Program-made: the position numbers and the translations under genes
Notes under the pieces: generated by a model
Told to the model about the DNA's origin: nothing
What the model saw: only the letters and a program-made list of their open reading frames with translations
Database searches by the model: none
In this document: piece after piece, positions 52,451 through 61,020 of the stretch
Position numbering within the stretch: the stretch's first letter is position 1
How the letters are laid out: each line of letters opens with the position of its first letter
Assembly (NCBI RefSeq): GCF_004328625.1
Contig: NZ_CP032229.1
Span: 186,001 to 250,000, forward strand
Direction: 5' to 3'
DNA from: Streptomyces seoulensis
Lineage (GTDB): Bacteria > Actinomycetota > Actinomycetes > Streptomycetales > Streptomycetaceae
DNA length: 64,000 nucleotides

Positions 52451-53167
52451 GTGCAGGCGGGCGGCCCGCAGCGGATCTCCGTCGAGGACGGCGATTCGAT
52501 GGTCCACCTCTCCCAGGGCAACCGGCAGCCGGCCTCACCGCATCTGCTCTCCGAACCCGCGATCATCGCGGGTCTCGCCCGGGCGGCACTGCCCGGCTCC
52601 GGCACCCCGTGGGAGTGGTACGTCGAGGACCACGACCGTATCCGCGACACCATGGCGAAGGTTCTGCTCGGCTTCGAGGACTTCAACCGGCGGGTCCGGC
52701 AGCCGATGGGCTTCCGGATCGAACAGCCCGCCCGTGAGCGGGTGTTCCTCACCCCCTCCGGGCGCGCCGAGTTCTCGCACGCTCCGCTGCCGGACGTGGT
52801 GCCCCGCGAGGGAAGGCTCGTCCTGGGCACGATGCGCTCCCACGACCAGTGGAACACCACGATCTACACCGACGACGACCGCTACCGGGGCATCCACAAC
52901 CTGCGCACGCTGGTCTTCATGAACGGCGACGACATGAGCGAGCGGGGGCTCGCGGAGTTCCAGCCGATCGTGATCACGGCACACGCGAAGGACGGCACCG
53001 AGCGGACGCTGAAGGGGTTCCTGGCGGTCAGGCACGACCTTCCGCGCGGTGTCGCCGCCGGCTACATGCCGGAGCTGAACCAGCTCATCTCGATCAGCGA
53101 CTACAGCGAGCAGAGCGACCAGCCGCTGATGAAGCAGCTCGATGTGACGATCGCGCCGGGCACCTGA
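52451..53167 (+). pseudogene. C-terminal remnant of an FdhF/YdeP-type molybdopterin oxidoreductase
   Basis: 238 residues matching only the end of a roughly 760-residue formate-dehydrogenase-like alpha subunit: DSMVHLSQGN, LLSEPAIIAGLARAAL, RIRDTMAKVLLGFEDFNRRVRQPMGF, then the molybdopterin dinucleotide-binding domain (LGTMRSHDQWNTTIYTDDDRYRG, GFLAVRHDLPRGVAAGYMPELNQLI). The Fe-S and active-site portions are absent. A GTG at 52451 could start translation, but the product cannot be an enzyme on its own. It begins 20 bases after the DUF4157-deaminase stop; it does not look like an immunity protein. Confidence 0.75.
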
Positions 53168-53174
53168 CGACGGG

Positions 53175-53906
53175 TCATCCGGCCCCGGGAGCGCCGGGGC
53201 CTGAGGCGTGCAGGACTTCTCGGGCCTGTTCGGCGGCGCGGGTGATGCTCTCGCTGATGAAGTCCAGGAAGCGGGCGGCGTTCTCCAGCCGGTTCGCGGC
53301 CGGGGTGTCGGGACCGAGGACGGCGACACCCCGGCGCGCCGTCTCCACCAGCCGGTCGTTGGCCCGCGCGCTGGCGATGGTCGACTGGTAGAAGAGGTCG
53401 TTGTCGACGACGTAGTGGTCGCGGCGGCGTTCGTCGCGTTCCCGGCGGACGAGGCTCTGGCTCTCCAGGAAGGCGATCGCCTTGGAGATCGTCGCCGGAC
53501 TGACCTCCAGGCGCCGGGCGAGCCGGGCCGCGGTGAGGCTGCCCGCGTCGGTGACGAACAGACAGGTCAGCACCTTCGCCGGCATTCGGGGCAGGCCCGA
53601 GGCCATGAGGACGGCGATGAACGTCTCCTCGTACTCGGCCACCGCCCCGCCGTCCCGCCCGTCCGTCCGGGAGGCCGGCTCCGGGTCCCGGGCGGTGGGC
53701 GTGCCGCGACGGTGGGCGCGGCGTTCGGTGGCGCGGTGGGCCAGGTCGGCGCGGTAGGCGGTGGGGCCGCCGTTGCGCATCACCTCGCGCGTGACCGTCG
53801 AGGTCGGGCGGCCGAGGCCCCGGGCGATCTCGGCGTAGGGGAGGCTTTCGGCCAGCCCCAGCGCGATCCGCCGGCGCTCCTCCTGGGTGAGCCTGCCTCC
53901 CGGCAT
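53175..53906 (-). CDS. Helix-turn-helix regulator, IS30-type HTH plus MarR-like domain
   Basis: 243 residues. N-terminal HTH_38-type segment (RLTQEERRRIALGLAESLPYAEIARGLGRPTSTVTREVMRNGG), as at the start of IS30 transposases, followed by a GbsR/MarR-like winged helix (VLTCLFVTDAGSLTAARLARRLEVSPATISKAIAFLESQSLVRRERD). No transposase catalytic domain. ATG at 53906 with AAGGAGG at good spacing. Divergent from the DUF4097 gene, which it probably controls. Confidence 0.85.
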   Translation of the reverse strand: MPGGRLTQEERRRIALGLAESLPYAEIARGLGRPTSTVTREVMRNGGPTAYRADLAHRATERRAHRRGTPTARDPEPASRTDGRDGGAVAEYEETFIAVLMASGLPRMPAKVLTCLFVTDAGSLTAARLARRLEVSPATISKAIAFLESQSLVRRERDERRRDHYVVDNDLFYQSTIASARANDRLVETARRGVAVLGPDTPAANRLENAARFLDFISESITRAAEQAREVLHASGPGAPGAG

Positions 53907-54138
53907 CGCCGCCTCCTTCATGATCCTTCGCGGTGGTCCCGGTCCTCACCGTAGCGTTCACTCCCGGTCCATTGCAATGCGAGCACCATACCCATTGCCT
54001 TGCCCCGCAATCCATTGCAACGCTTTTACGTCTACTACCTGCGTAAACAACACGCCCACGCAACAAGGGTGTTGCCGCATCCCGGAACGCAACGTAGCGT
54101 TTCCAGTATCGGAAACAACGACTGCTCGGGAGAACACC
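53907..54138. promoter_or_regulatory. Operator-rich divergent region
   Basis: CCATTG occurs three times (CCATTGCAATG near 53970, CCATTGCCTTG near 53992, CCATTGCAACG near 54011). GTTTCCAGTATCGGAAAC at 54099-54116 is an inverted repeat with 6-base arms, 23 bases before the DUF4097 start. Likely binding sites of the divergent regulator. Confidence 0.5.
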
Positions 54139-54804
54139 ATGCAGAAGTTCGACACCCCCGCCCCGATCTCCGCCGTCGTGGAGATCCCCGCCGGACGCGT
54201 GCAGTTCATCGCGGCGGACCGCACCGACACCACCGTCGAGGTGCTGCCCGCCGACCCCTCCCTCAACCGTGACGTCAAGGCCGCCGAGCAGACCTCGGTC
54301 AGCTGCGCCGACGGGGTCCTGCGGATCACGGCTGCGGCCTCCGGCAACCGGCTCCTCGGCCCCTCCGGGTCCCTGGAGGTCACCGTCCGGCTGCCCGCCG
54401 GCTCCCGCGTCGAGGGCAAGGGCTCCGGCGTCGAACTCCGTGGAGTGGGGCGCCTGGGCGACATCGACTTCGAGGGCGCGTACCGGCAGGTCAAGATCGA
54501 CGAGGCCGACGGTGTCCGCATCAGCGCGCTCGACGGCACCGTCGGGATCGGCAGGCTCAACGGCCCGGCGGAGATCAGCACCGCGCGGGGCGACATCAGG
54601 ATCACCGAGGCGCGGCGCGGCACGGTCGTGCTCAGCACCGGGTCCGGCGACATCACGATCGGCGCCGCCACGGGCGTCTCGGCCGCCCTGGACGCCACCG
54701 CCGGCCACGGCCGCGTGAGCCAGGCCCTCAAGAACGACGGCACCACCGGACTCGACATCCGCGCCATCACCACGATGGGCGACATCACCGCCCGCAGCCT
54801 CTGA
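54139..54804 (+). CDS. DUF4097 beta-repeat protein
   Basis: 221 residues of right-handed beta-helix-like repeats: VEIPAGRVQFIAADRTDTTVEVLPADP, LEVTVRLPAGSRVEGKGSG, GDIDFEGAYRQVKIDEADG, GDIRITEARRGTVVLSTGSGDITIG. The DUF4097 family, cytosolic here (no signal). Function unknown. ATG at 54139 with GGGAGAAC upstream. 45 bases before a hydrolase gene. Confidence 0.85.
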   Translation: MQKFDTPAPISAVVEIPAGRVQFIAADRTDTTVEVLPADPSLNRDVKAAEQTSVSCADGVLRITAAASGNRLLGPSGSLEVTVRLPAGSRVEGKGSGVELRGVGRLGDIDFEGAYRQVKIDEADGVRISALDGTVGIGRLNGPAEISTARGDIRITEARRGTVVLSTGSGDITIGAATGVSAALDATAGHGRVSQALKNDGTTGLDIRAITTMGDITARSL

Positions 54805-54848
54805 AAGACCGGACCGGAACGCCACGACGACCAGACCCGGGGGAACCC

Positions 54849-55667
54849 ATGACGCACAACGACAATCCGTCCGCCACCACTTCGGCATGGACCGGCATGG
54901 TGCCGGTCGACGACACCGCCCTGGCCGTCACCGACACCGGCGGCCCCGGCATCCCGGTGCTCTATCTCAACGGCCAGTTCGCCACGCAGGGTTACTGGCG
55001 ACGGGTCATCGCCGAACTCGGCCCGCAGTGGCGGCACATCACCTACGACGAGCGGGCCCGCGGCAGATCGAGGCGTTCGGCCGACTACTCCTTCGAGGCG
55101 GCCGTCCGGGACGTCGACGCCGTGCTCGCGGCCAGGGGGGTGGACCGGGCGCTGGTGGTGGGCTGGTCCTACGGGGCGGTCGTCGGGGCCCACTGGGCCG
55201 GCCGCAACCCGGACCGCGCCCTGGGCGCGGTCCTGGTCGACGGCGCCTTCCCCTACGACTGGCTCGACGAGGCCATGGAGCAGCGCATCCGCAAGCTGTT
55301 CCGCCGGCTGGGCTGGTTCCTGCCGCTGCTGCGCCCGACCGGCCTGGCCCCGCGCATGACGGCCGCTCAGCAGGCGGAGAGCAACATCGAGCTGGGCAGA
55401 CTGTCCCGCGAGCGCGAGCTGGGCCCGGTGCTGGACGGCATCACCGTCCCGGTGCGGTACGTGGTCGCTTCGGGGACCTCGTTCGGCAGCCGCGGTGACG
55501 AGCAGGAACGCATCCGCGCCGGTCTCGACGCGGTGACCGCGCGCAACCCGCGCATCCGGATCGGCGCGAAGGTCGACAGCAACCACGGCGCGCTCCTCAA
55601 GAAGGACTTCCGGGCCATCGCCGAGGCCGTACGGGAGGTCGCCGCCACCTCGGCCGAAGGGCGCTGA
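54849..55667 (+). CDS. Alpha/beta-fold hydrolase
   Basis: 272 residues. Oxyanion strand (VLYLNGQFATQGYWRRV), nucleophile elbow GWSYGAVVG, and a C-terminal His in SNHGALLKKD. Small-molecule esterase/hydrolase of unknown substrate. ATG at 54849 with GGGGGAACC upstream. Second gene of the DUF4097 operon. Confidence 0.87.
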   Translation: MTHNDNPSATTSAWTGMVPVDDTALAVTDTGGPGIPVLYLNGQFATQGYWRRVIAELGPQWRHITYDERARGRSRRSADYSFEAAVRDVDAVLAARGVDRALVVGWSYGAVVGAHWAGRNPDRALGAVLVDGAFPYDWLDEAMEQRIRKLFRRLGWFLPLLRPTGLAPRMTAAQQAESNIELGRLSRERELGPVLDGITVPVRYVVASGTSFGSRGDEQERIRAGLDAVTARNPRIRIGAKVDSNHGALLKKDFRAIAEAVREVAATSAEGR

Positions 55668-55824
55668 CCGCCCGCTCCCCCGCGCCCCTCGCCGGGGCGG
55701 CCGGGAACATGCCCGGTCCGGGGCGGTGCCGCTCGGGGGTGGACCCTCCGTGTCAGGGTGGCAGGGGCGCGGTCTTTCGGGGCCGGGCACGCCGGATGGC
55801 CCCACGGACCGTAAGGGAGAGACC

Positions 55825-56577
55825 GTGCACTGGAGTGCGTCGCTGCTGTGGAACCCGGGCACCGGCCAGGGCCTGCGTCAGCTGGCCGAACTCGGCCTGG
55901 CCCTGGTGCTGTCGACGGTGATCGGTCTGGAGCGGGCGTTCCAGCAGAAGAGCGCCGGTCTGCGCACCCACGCGCTGGTGGGGCTGGGGGCGGCGCTCTT
56001 CATGGAGGTCTCCCAGCACGGCTTCGACAACGTGCTCGGTCTGTCCCACGTCGACCTGGACCCCTCCCGGGTGGCGGCGCAGGTCGTCTCGGGCATCGGC
56101 TTCATCGGCGGCGGGCTGATCTTCGTACGGCGGGACATCGTGCGCGGACTGACCACGGCCGCGACGGTCTGGCTGACGGCGGCCGTCGGCATGGCGTGCG
56201 GGGGCGGGCTCTGGCTGCTGGCCGCGGCCGTCACCGCGGCCTACCTCCTCATCGTGCGCGGCTACCCCCTGCTCACCCGCGGCATTCCGGCGATCTCCAC
56301 CGTCGAGGAGACCGATCTGCGCCTGTCCTACCTGCCCCGGCGCGGTGTTCTCCCGCGCGTCCTCGAACGCTGCACCGCCGCGGGCTTCCTCGTGGTGAAC
56401 GTCCGGATCGACCGCACGGAGCGGGACGCCGGCGGCGAGGCCGGCCCCGCGACCGGCAACACCATGGTGGACCTGTCCATCGAAGGCACCGGCGACGTGT
56501 ACCGGCTCATGGCGGAGCTGGCCGAACTCGACGGCGTCGTCAGTCTGTCGGGCCCCGAGACCGAGGGCACCGACTGA
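55825..56577 (+). CDS. MgtC/SapB-family membrane protein
   Basis: 250 residues. Four to five N-terminal membrane helices with the family motifs (VIGLERAFQQKSAGLRTHALVGLGAALF, RVAAQVVSGIGFIGGGLIF, GLTTAATVWLTAAVGMACGGG), then a cytosolic ACT-like domain. Linked in other bacteria to survival in low magnesium. GTG at 55825 with AAGGGAGAG upstream. Confidence 0.9.
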   Translation: MHWSASLLWNPGTGQGLRQLAELGLALVLSTVIGLERAFQQKSAGLRTHALVGLGAALFMEVSQHGFDNVLGLSHVDLDPSRVAAQVVSGIGFIGGGLIFVRRDIVRGLTTAATVWLTAAVGMACGGGLWLLAAAVTAAYLLIVRGYPLLTRGIPAISTVEETDLRLSYLPRRGVLPRVLERCTAAGFLVVNVRIDRTERDAGGEAGPATGNTMVDLSIEGTGDVYRLMAELAELDGVVSLSGPETEGTD

Positions 56578-57129
56578 CTGTCACACCGATCAGATTTCAT
56601 CTCGCGTTTTGCAGAACGTTGACTTCGCCGGCAGCGCATGACGGTTTCCCGCATACGTCCGCACTCTTACGCATGAAGGACGGGAACGAGCCAGGGAGAA
56701 TAGAAATCGGCCATTCCCCGGAACGGAACACTTCGTTCTTTCGGTGCGGTGAAACCTGGGCTCCGGCGGACCCTTACATCCGGACATACCCGAATTGCCT
56801 TCGCCAAATGCACGCGAGATCGGTGTGGTCTCGTGGTTGACACGTGTGGCATCGGGTCGTGAACATGCAGTGCGGATCACGGCGCATGATCCCGACCGGT
56901 CCCGACGCAAAGGGCGTAAGGGCGACTGACTTCTTCGCCGGCCCCGTCATCCAGATCTGTCCCGCCGGGAGGGAATTCCAGGCTCGAGGAAGGAATCCGA
57001 CGCGCCCCGCGTCCAGCTGCGGCTTTCGGGCGACCCGGCTGGAGAATTCATTTCGCCGTCATATCCCTCACCCAATCATGACACCCGCTGTTCCGTGTGC
57101 CCGGACGCGGGTGACGAAGGAGTGTGCAC
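56578..57129. promoter_or_regulatory. Long leader before the biosynthetic operon
   Basis: 552 bases with no convincing gene and lower GC than its surroundings. TTGACA at 56837-56842 is a -35 candidate for rightward transcription, but no good -10 was seen. The only local ribosome site of note is GAAGGAG before the start at 57130. Confidence 0.4.
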
Positions 57130-58800
57130 ATGACGTTCAACGCCCTGATGGGCACGTCCCCGAACGGCGACGAACTGCCACGTGTCGGTGCGACCGCGCG
57201 ACTTCACACCGTGATCAGCGGCCACTGGTCCTCGGACGTCCTGCTCCGCCTGGGCCTGCGGCGATGGCCGGACCCGGCGGAACCGCGTCCGGAGAACCAC
57301 GAGGTCGTCGCACTGGACGATGGCGGCTACGCGCACACCGTGGACACCGGCACCGGCTTCGTCACGGTGCAGTTCACGCCCGAGCCCGACTCCGCGCCGC
57401 ACGCGCTGGAGCACAGCGACCCGCCCACCCCGCGCTGGCGCGCCGCCGTGCTGACGGAAAGCGTCCGGGCGGACGATCCGAGAGCCGCCGCGGTCGCCGG
57501 GGCGCTGGCCGACGCCCTGCTCGCCGAAGGCACCGCCTTCAGCGAGACCGAGGTGGCGCGGCTGTGGGGGGCGATGCCACTGCTGAGCCGGTACGCCACC
57601 GAGGACGACGCCCTGGCCGACTGGGCGCTGATCTTCCGCGACCACTACGTGGAGAACAGCGTCGGCTTCCTGATGGCCGCCGAACGCTCCGGGTTCGCAC
57701 CGCAGTGGATCTACGCCCTGGACAAGGGCGACAAGACGCTGCGCCGGGACCGCGTGCACGGGTGGTTCCTCTCCCGGGGCTACCGCAGCGCCACCCTGGA
57801 CAACTCCGTCGTGAACGGCACCGCCACCGACGAGGAGGTGCGCCGGGCGCGCGAGGTGGGCGCCGACGTGGACGCCTTCATCCGGGCGGCCCACGCCGAA
57901 GGCCGGCGCGTGCTCATGATCGACGACGGCGGCATCATCGCCCTCGGCTCCGCACACGACCGCCTGGTCACCGAACAGCCGGACGCGGCACTGGAGTTGA
58001 CCGTCAGCGGCCTCAAACGCATATCCGCGGCCACCGACATGCGCCTGCCCGTCCTCAACATGGCCCGCTCCGAGGTCAAGACACACCTGGCCTACAACGA
58101 GATCGCCGACTCCTGCGTACGGCGGCTGCGCGCCATCGTGCCCGGCGAGAAGTTCGTGGGCCGGCGGGTGCTGTCCCTGGGCTTCGGCACCCTCGGCGCC
58201 CGGGTCGCCAGGTCGCTGCGCGCGACCGGATGCCGCGTCACCGTCGTGGACACCGACATGCTCGCCCTGGTCCGCGCCGCCGAGGAGGGCTTCGACACCA
58301 GCCGCTCGGCCCACGAGGCCCTGCTGCACATCCGCCCCTTCCTGATCATCGGGACCACCGGCGAGGACGCGCTCACCGAGGCCGACCTGCCGCTGCTGCC
58401 CGACGGCGTGCTCCTGGCCGGGTTCGCCACCCGGGACTTCAGCCTGTTCAGCGAGCGCCGGGTCGCCGCGACGGCGTCGGACGTCCCCGGTGTGGGTGTG
58501 CGCTACACCCTGCCCGACCGCCGCTCCGCCGTCCTCCTAGGCGACGGCCGGTCCCTGAACCTGTACACCTACGAGGGCATCCCCAACCGGGGCTACGACG
58601 CCTACCGCGCCGCGACCCTGGTCACCGCCAAGCACCTGTGCCGGTCCGCCGCCGACCTGGCGCCCGGCATCCACCTCGGGGTGGTGGACCAAGTGGTGCG
58701 CGGCGCGGGGCTGTTCGACGCGTACTACGACACGTATCTCGCCGACACGGTCCAGCCGGCCGGGGCGGGCGCCGAGAACGGCGGGGACGCGCATGAGTGA
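57130..58800 (+). CDS. S-adenosylhomocysteine hydrolase-like protein
   Basis: 556 residues. The C-terminal 270 residues follow the SAH hydrolase plan: DDGG (265-268), Glu289 and SGLKRI, Lys317 in RSEVK at the place of the catalytic Lys, then an NAD-binding Rossmann motif GFGTLG (351-356) with TVVDTD. The partner Asp of the catalytic Lys seems replaced (Ala321). The N-terminal 200 residues do not resemble the housekeeping enzyme. It may oxidise the 3'-hydroxyl of an adenosine-type nucleoside, as SAH hydrolase does. ATG at 57130 with GAAGGAG upstream. First gene of the operon; overlaps the next by 8 bases. Confidence 0.78.
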   Translation: MTFNALMGTSPNGDELPRVGATARLHTVISGHWSSDVLLRLGLRRWPDPAEPRPENHEVVALDDGGYAHTVDTGTGFVTVQFTPEPDSAPHALEHSDPPTPRWRAAVLTESVRADDPRAAAVAGALADALLAEGTAFSETEVARLWGAMPLLSRYATEDDALADWALIFRDHYVENSVGFLMAAERSGFAPQWIYALDKGDKTLRRDRVHGWFLSRGYRSATLDNSVVNGTATDEEVRRAREVGADVDAFIRAAHAEGRRVLMIDDGGIIALGSAHDRLVTEQPDAALELTVSGLKRISAATDMRLPVLNMARSEVKTHLAYNEIADSCVRRLRAIVPGEKFVGRRVLSLGFGTLGARVARSLRATGCRVTVVDTDMLALVRAAEEGFDTSRSAHEALLHIRPFLIIGTTGEDALTEADLPLLPDGVLLAGFATRDFSLFSERRVAATASDVPGVGVRYTLPDRRSAVLLGDGRSLNLYTYEGIPNRGYDAYRAATLVTAKHLCRSAADLAPGIHLGVVDQVVRGAGLFDAYYDTYLADTVQPAGAGAENGGDAHE

Positions 58801-59893
58801 CCTGCCCCGCGTCTGCGTCGTCGGCTACGGAGTGGCCGGCAAACTCCACCACCGCCTGCTGGAAGCCGCCGGTCTGCGCGTGTGCGCCGTCGACCCGGCC
58901 GTGACCGGCGTACCCGCCGGCGTCCACCGCCACCGGCCCGTCGACCACAGCCCCACCGTCAGGGACATGACGGGCCCGGTGCACCTGTGGTCGCTCTGCA
59001 CACCCACCCAGGTGCACGTCGATGTCCTGGCGGAGGTCCTGGAGCGCGACCCGCTGGCCCGCGTCATCATGGAGAAGCCGGCCTGCCGGGCACAGGACGT
59101 GCCCCGGCTCCTGGAGCTGCTGGAGCGGTACCCCGGAGCGCGTGTGGTGGTCATGAACCAGTACCGGCACGCCCACGCGCTGCGCCTGCTGGACGACCTC
59201 CGGCGCCGTCATCTGCCGGACCAGCCGGTGACGGCGGTGCGCGTCGCCTTCAGCAAGGACCGGCGGGCCGACATGGAGGCCGGGCGGTTCGTCGACCGCG
59301 ACCACGGCGTCTTCGGCTACGAGTGGCCGCACATGCTCGCGGTGGCGAGCCGGCTGCTGCCGTCGGAGGCGTACCGCGCCTATGTCGAGACCCCGGTCGA
59401 GGACGTGCGCGGGGTCGTCCACGAGGACTACTTCGTCACGGCCGCCCGGGAGCGCGCCGTGGTGGCGGACGGCGTGGAGCTGGACCTGTACTCGTCGGTC
59501 GTCGGCGACCCGCCGGGCGACACCGGCACACCCGACTGGGCCCGTCCCTTCGGCCACTCCGTCGGCGGGCGCCGACGGCTCGCCCAACTCCAGGTCGGGC
59601 CGGCGTTGTTCACGGCCGAGATGGACCCCGTGGCCCTTCCGGACGGCAGCCGGCTGCCCGCCAACACCCACCGGCTGACGGCCCAGCTTCCCGGCGGCGT
59701 CCAGGAGACGCTGGTGAACGACTCCCCCATGGACAACGCCCTGCGCACCGCGGTCGCCCGGCTGCTCGGCGATCTGCCCCTGCCTCCGGTCGACCTGCGC
59801 CCCGTGCACCGCATCAGCGCGCTGGCGGGCCACTTCGGGCACGCCCGCGCGGCCGCCGCCACGGCCGGACAGCTGAGCGGAGGGGCCGTATGA
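58793..59893 (+). CDS. Gfo/Idh/MocA-family oxidoreductase 1
   Basis: 366 residues. NAD(P)-binding GYGVAG (VCVVGYGVAGKLHH), the family EKP motif (VIMEKPACRA) and a C-terminal substrate domain with a HGVFGYEWPH segment. Sugar or nucleoside dehydrogenase/reductase. ATG at 58793 inside the previous gene's end, so tightly coupled. Divergent from its neighbour copy in sequence, so the two are not recent duplicates. Confidence 0.87.
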   Translation: MSDLPRVCVVGYGVAGKLHHRLLEAAGLRVCAVDPAVTGVPAGVHRHRPVDHSPTVRDMTGPVHLWSLCTPTQVHVDVLAEVLERDPLARVIMEKPACRAQDVPRLLELLERYPGARVVVMNQYRHAHALRLLDDLRRRHLPDQPVTAVRVAFSKDRRADMEAGRFVDRDHGVFGYEWPHMLAVASRLLPSEAYRAYVETPVEDVRGVVHEDYFVTAARERAVVADGVELDLYSSVVGDPPGDTGTPDWARPFGHSVGGRRRLAQLQVGPALFTAEMDPVALPDGSRLPANTHRLTAQLPGGVQETLVNDSPMDNALRTAVARLLGDLPLPPVDLRPVHRISALAGHFGHARAAAATAGQLSGGAV

Positions 59894-61020
59894 GCAGGCT
59901 CCGTTTCGGTGTCGTCGGCTGCGGTGTGATCGGCGGTCTGCACGCCCGGGTGCTCAGTTCCTACGCACCACTCGCCGAACGGGCGCGGCTCGTCGCCGTC
60001 GCGTCGCCCTCACCCGGGCGCGCGCACCGGCTGGCCGAGGAGACCGGCTGCGAGGCGACGGATGTCGACGCCCTGATCGCGCACCCTGATATCGATGTCA
60101 TCAGCGTGTGCACCCCCAGCGGTCTCCATGCCGAGCTGGGGCTGCGGGCACTGGCCGCGGGCAAGCACGTGGTCGTGGAGAAGCCCATCGACGTGAGTGC
60201 CCGCGCGGCGGACCAGCTGATCGACGGCGCACGACGGGCCGGGCGCGCCCTGGCCGTCATCAGCCAGCGCCGCTTCGATCCGGCCTCCCGGACCCTGCGA
60301 TCCACCCTGGACGCCGGGGAGTTCGGGACGCTGACGTCGGGGCTGGTGGAAGTGCCCCTGTGGCGCGGCCAGTCCTACTACGACTCGGGCGGCTGGCGTG
60401 GCAGCCGGGCCCTGGACGGGGGCGGCGCGCTCCTCAACCAGGGGGTGCACGCCGTCGACCTCGCCCAGTGGCTGCTGGGCCCGGTCGTCGAGGTCGCCGC
60501 GCACACCGCCCTGAAGGGCCACAGCGGCATCGAGGTCGAGGACGTCGTCACCGCGAGCCTCAGGCATGCCAGTGGTGCCCTGACGTCCCTGCTGGCGACG
60601 ACCGCCGCCTACCCGGGCCGCACCACGCGCCTGACGGTGCACGGCGACCGGGGCAGCGCGGTGATCGACAACGACGAACTCACCTGGTTCCACGCCGCCG
60701 GCCCCGGCGACGACACTTCCGCCTACGGCGCCTACGGGGCCGGCAACCAGGCCGCCGAGCGCCGTCCGCCCACTCCCGCCGAGCAGCGGGACGCCAGCGG
60801 TCTGCTGCCCTCGCCCCACGGCGACCAGCTCGTCGACTTCTGCGACGCGGTCGCCGAGGGCCGGGCGCCCGCCGTCGACGGCGAGGAGGGCCGCAGTGCC
60901 CTGCTGACCGTGCTCGCGGTGTACGAGGCGGCGCGCACCGGCGCCGTCACCCAGGTGCCGCACACCCTCGGTGCGAAACCCGCCCCTTCCGCCCCCATGA
61001 CCATCCCGGAGCCGGCATGA
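59890..61020 (+). CDS. Gfo/Idh/MocA-family oxidoreductase 2
   Basis: 376 residues. NAD(P) motif VVGCGVIGGLHA, EKP motif VVVEKPIDVS, and the catalytic-region His in ALLNQGVHAVDLAQWLLG; W-R-G-S-R-A-L-D-G-G-G is typical of the family. It starts with the ATGA overlap at 59890 and ends with another ATGA at 61017. It likely acts on a sugar-like intermediate. Confidence 0.9.
   Translation: MSRLRFGVVGCGVIGGLHARVLSSYAPLAERARLVAVASPSPGRAHRLAEETGCEATDVDALIAHPDIDVISVCTPSGLHAELGLRALAAGKHVVVEKPIDVSARAADQLIDGARRAGRALAVISQRRFDPASRTLRSTLDAGEFGTLTSGLVEVPLWRGQSYYDSGGWRGSRALDGGGALLNQGVHAVDLAQWLLGPVVEVAAHTALKGHSGIEVEDVVTASLRHASGALTSLLATTAAYPGRTTRLTVHGDRGSAVIDNDELTWFHAAGPGDDTSAYGAYGAGNQAAERRPPTPAEQRDASGLLPSPHGDQLVDFCDAVAEGRAPAVDGEEGRSALLTVLAVYEAARTGAVTQVPHTLGAKPAPSAPMTIPEPA

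Noticed and set aside
52451..53167. Immunity protein for the deaminase effector
   Set aside because: Its position suggests it, but the sequence matches the C-terminal molybdopterin-binding end of FdhF/YdeP oxidoreductases.
53791..53906. Insertion-sequence IS30 transposase
   Set aside because: Only the HTH resembles IS30; there is no DDE domain or terminal inverted repeat, and a MarR-like domain follows.
58882..59889. Plus-strand open frame continuous with the second Gfo/Idh gene, suggesting a longer protein
   Set aside because: The N-terminal part is Arg/Pro-rich shadow of the first Gfo/Idh gene; the ATGA start at 59890 begins the NAD-binding motif properly.
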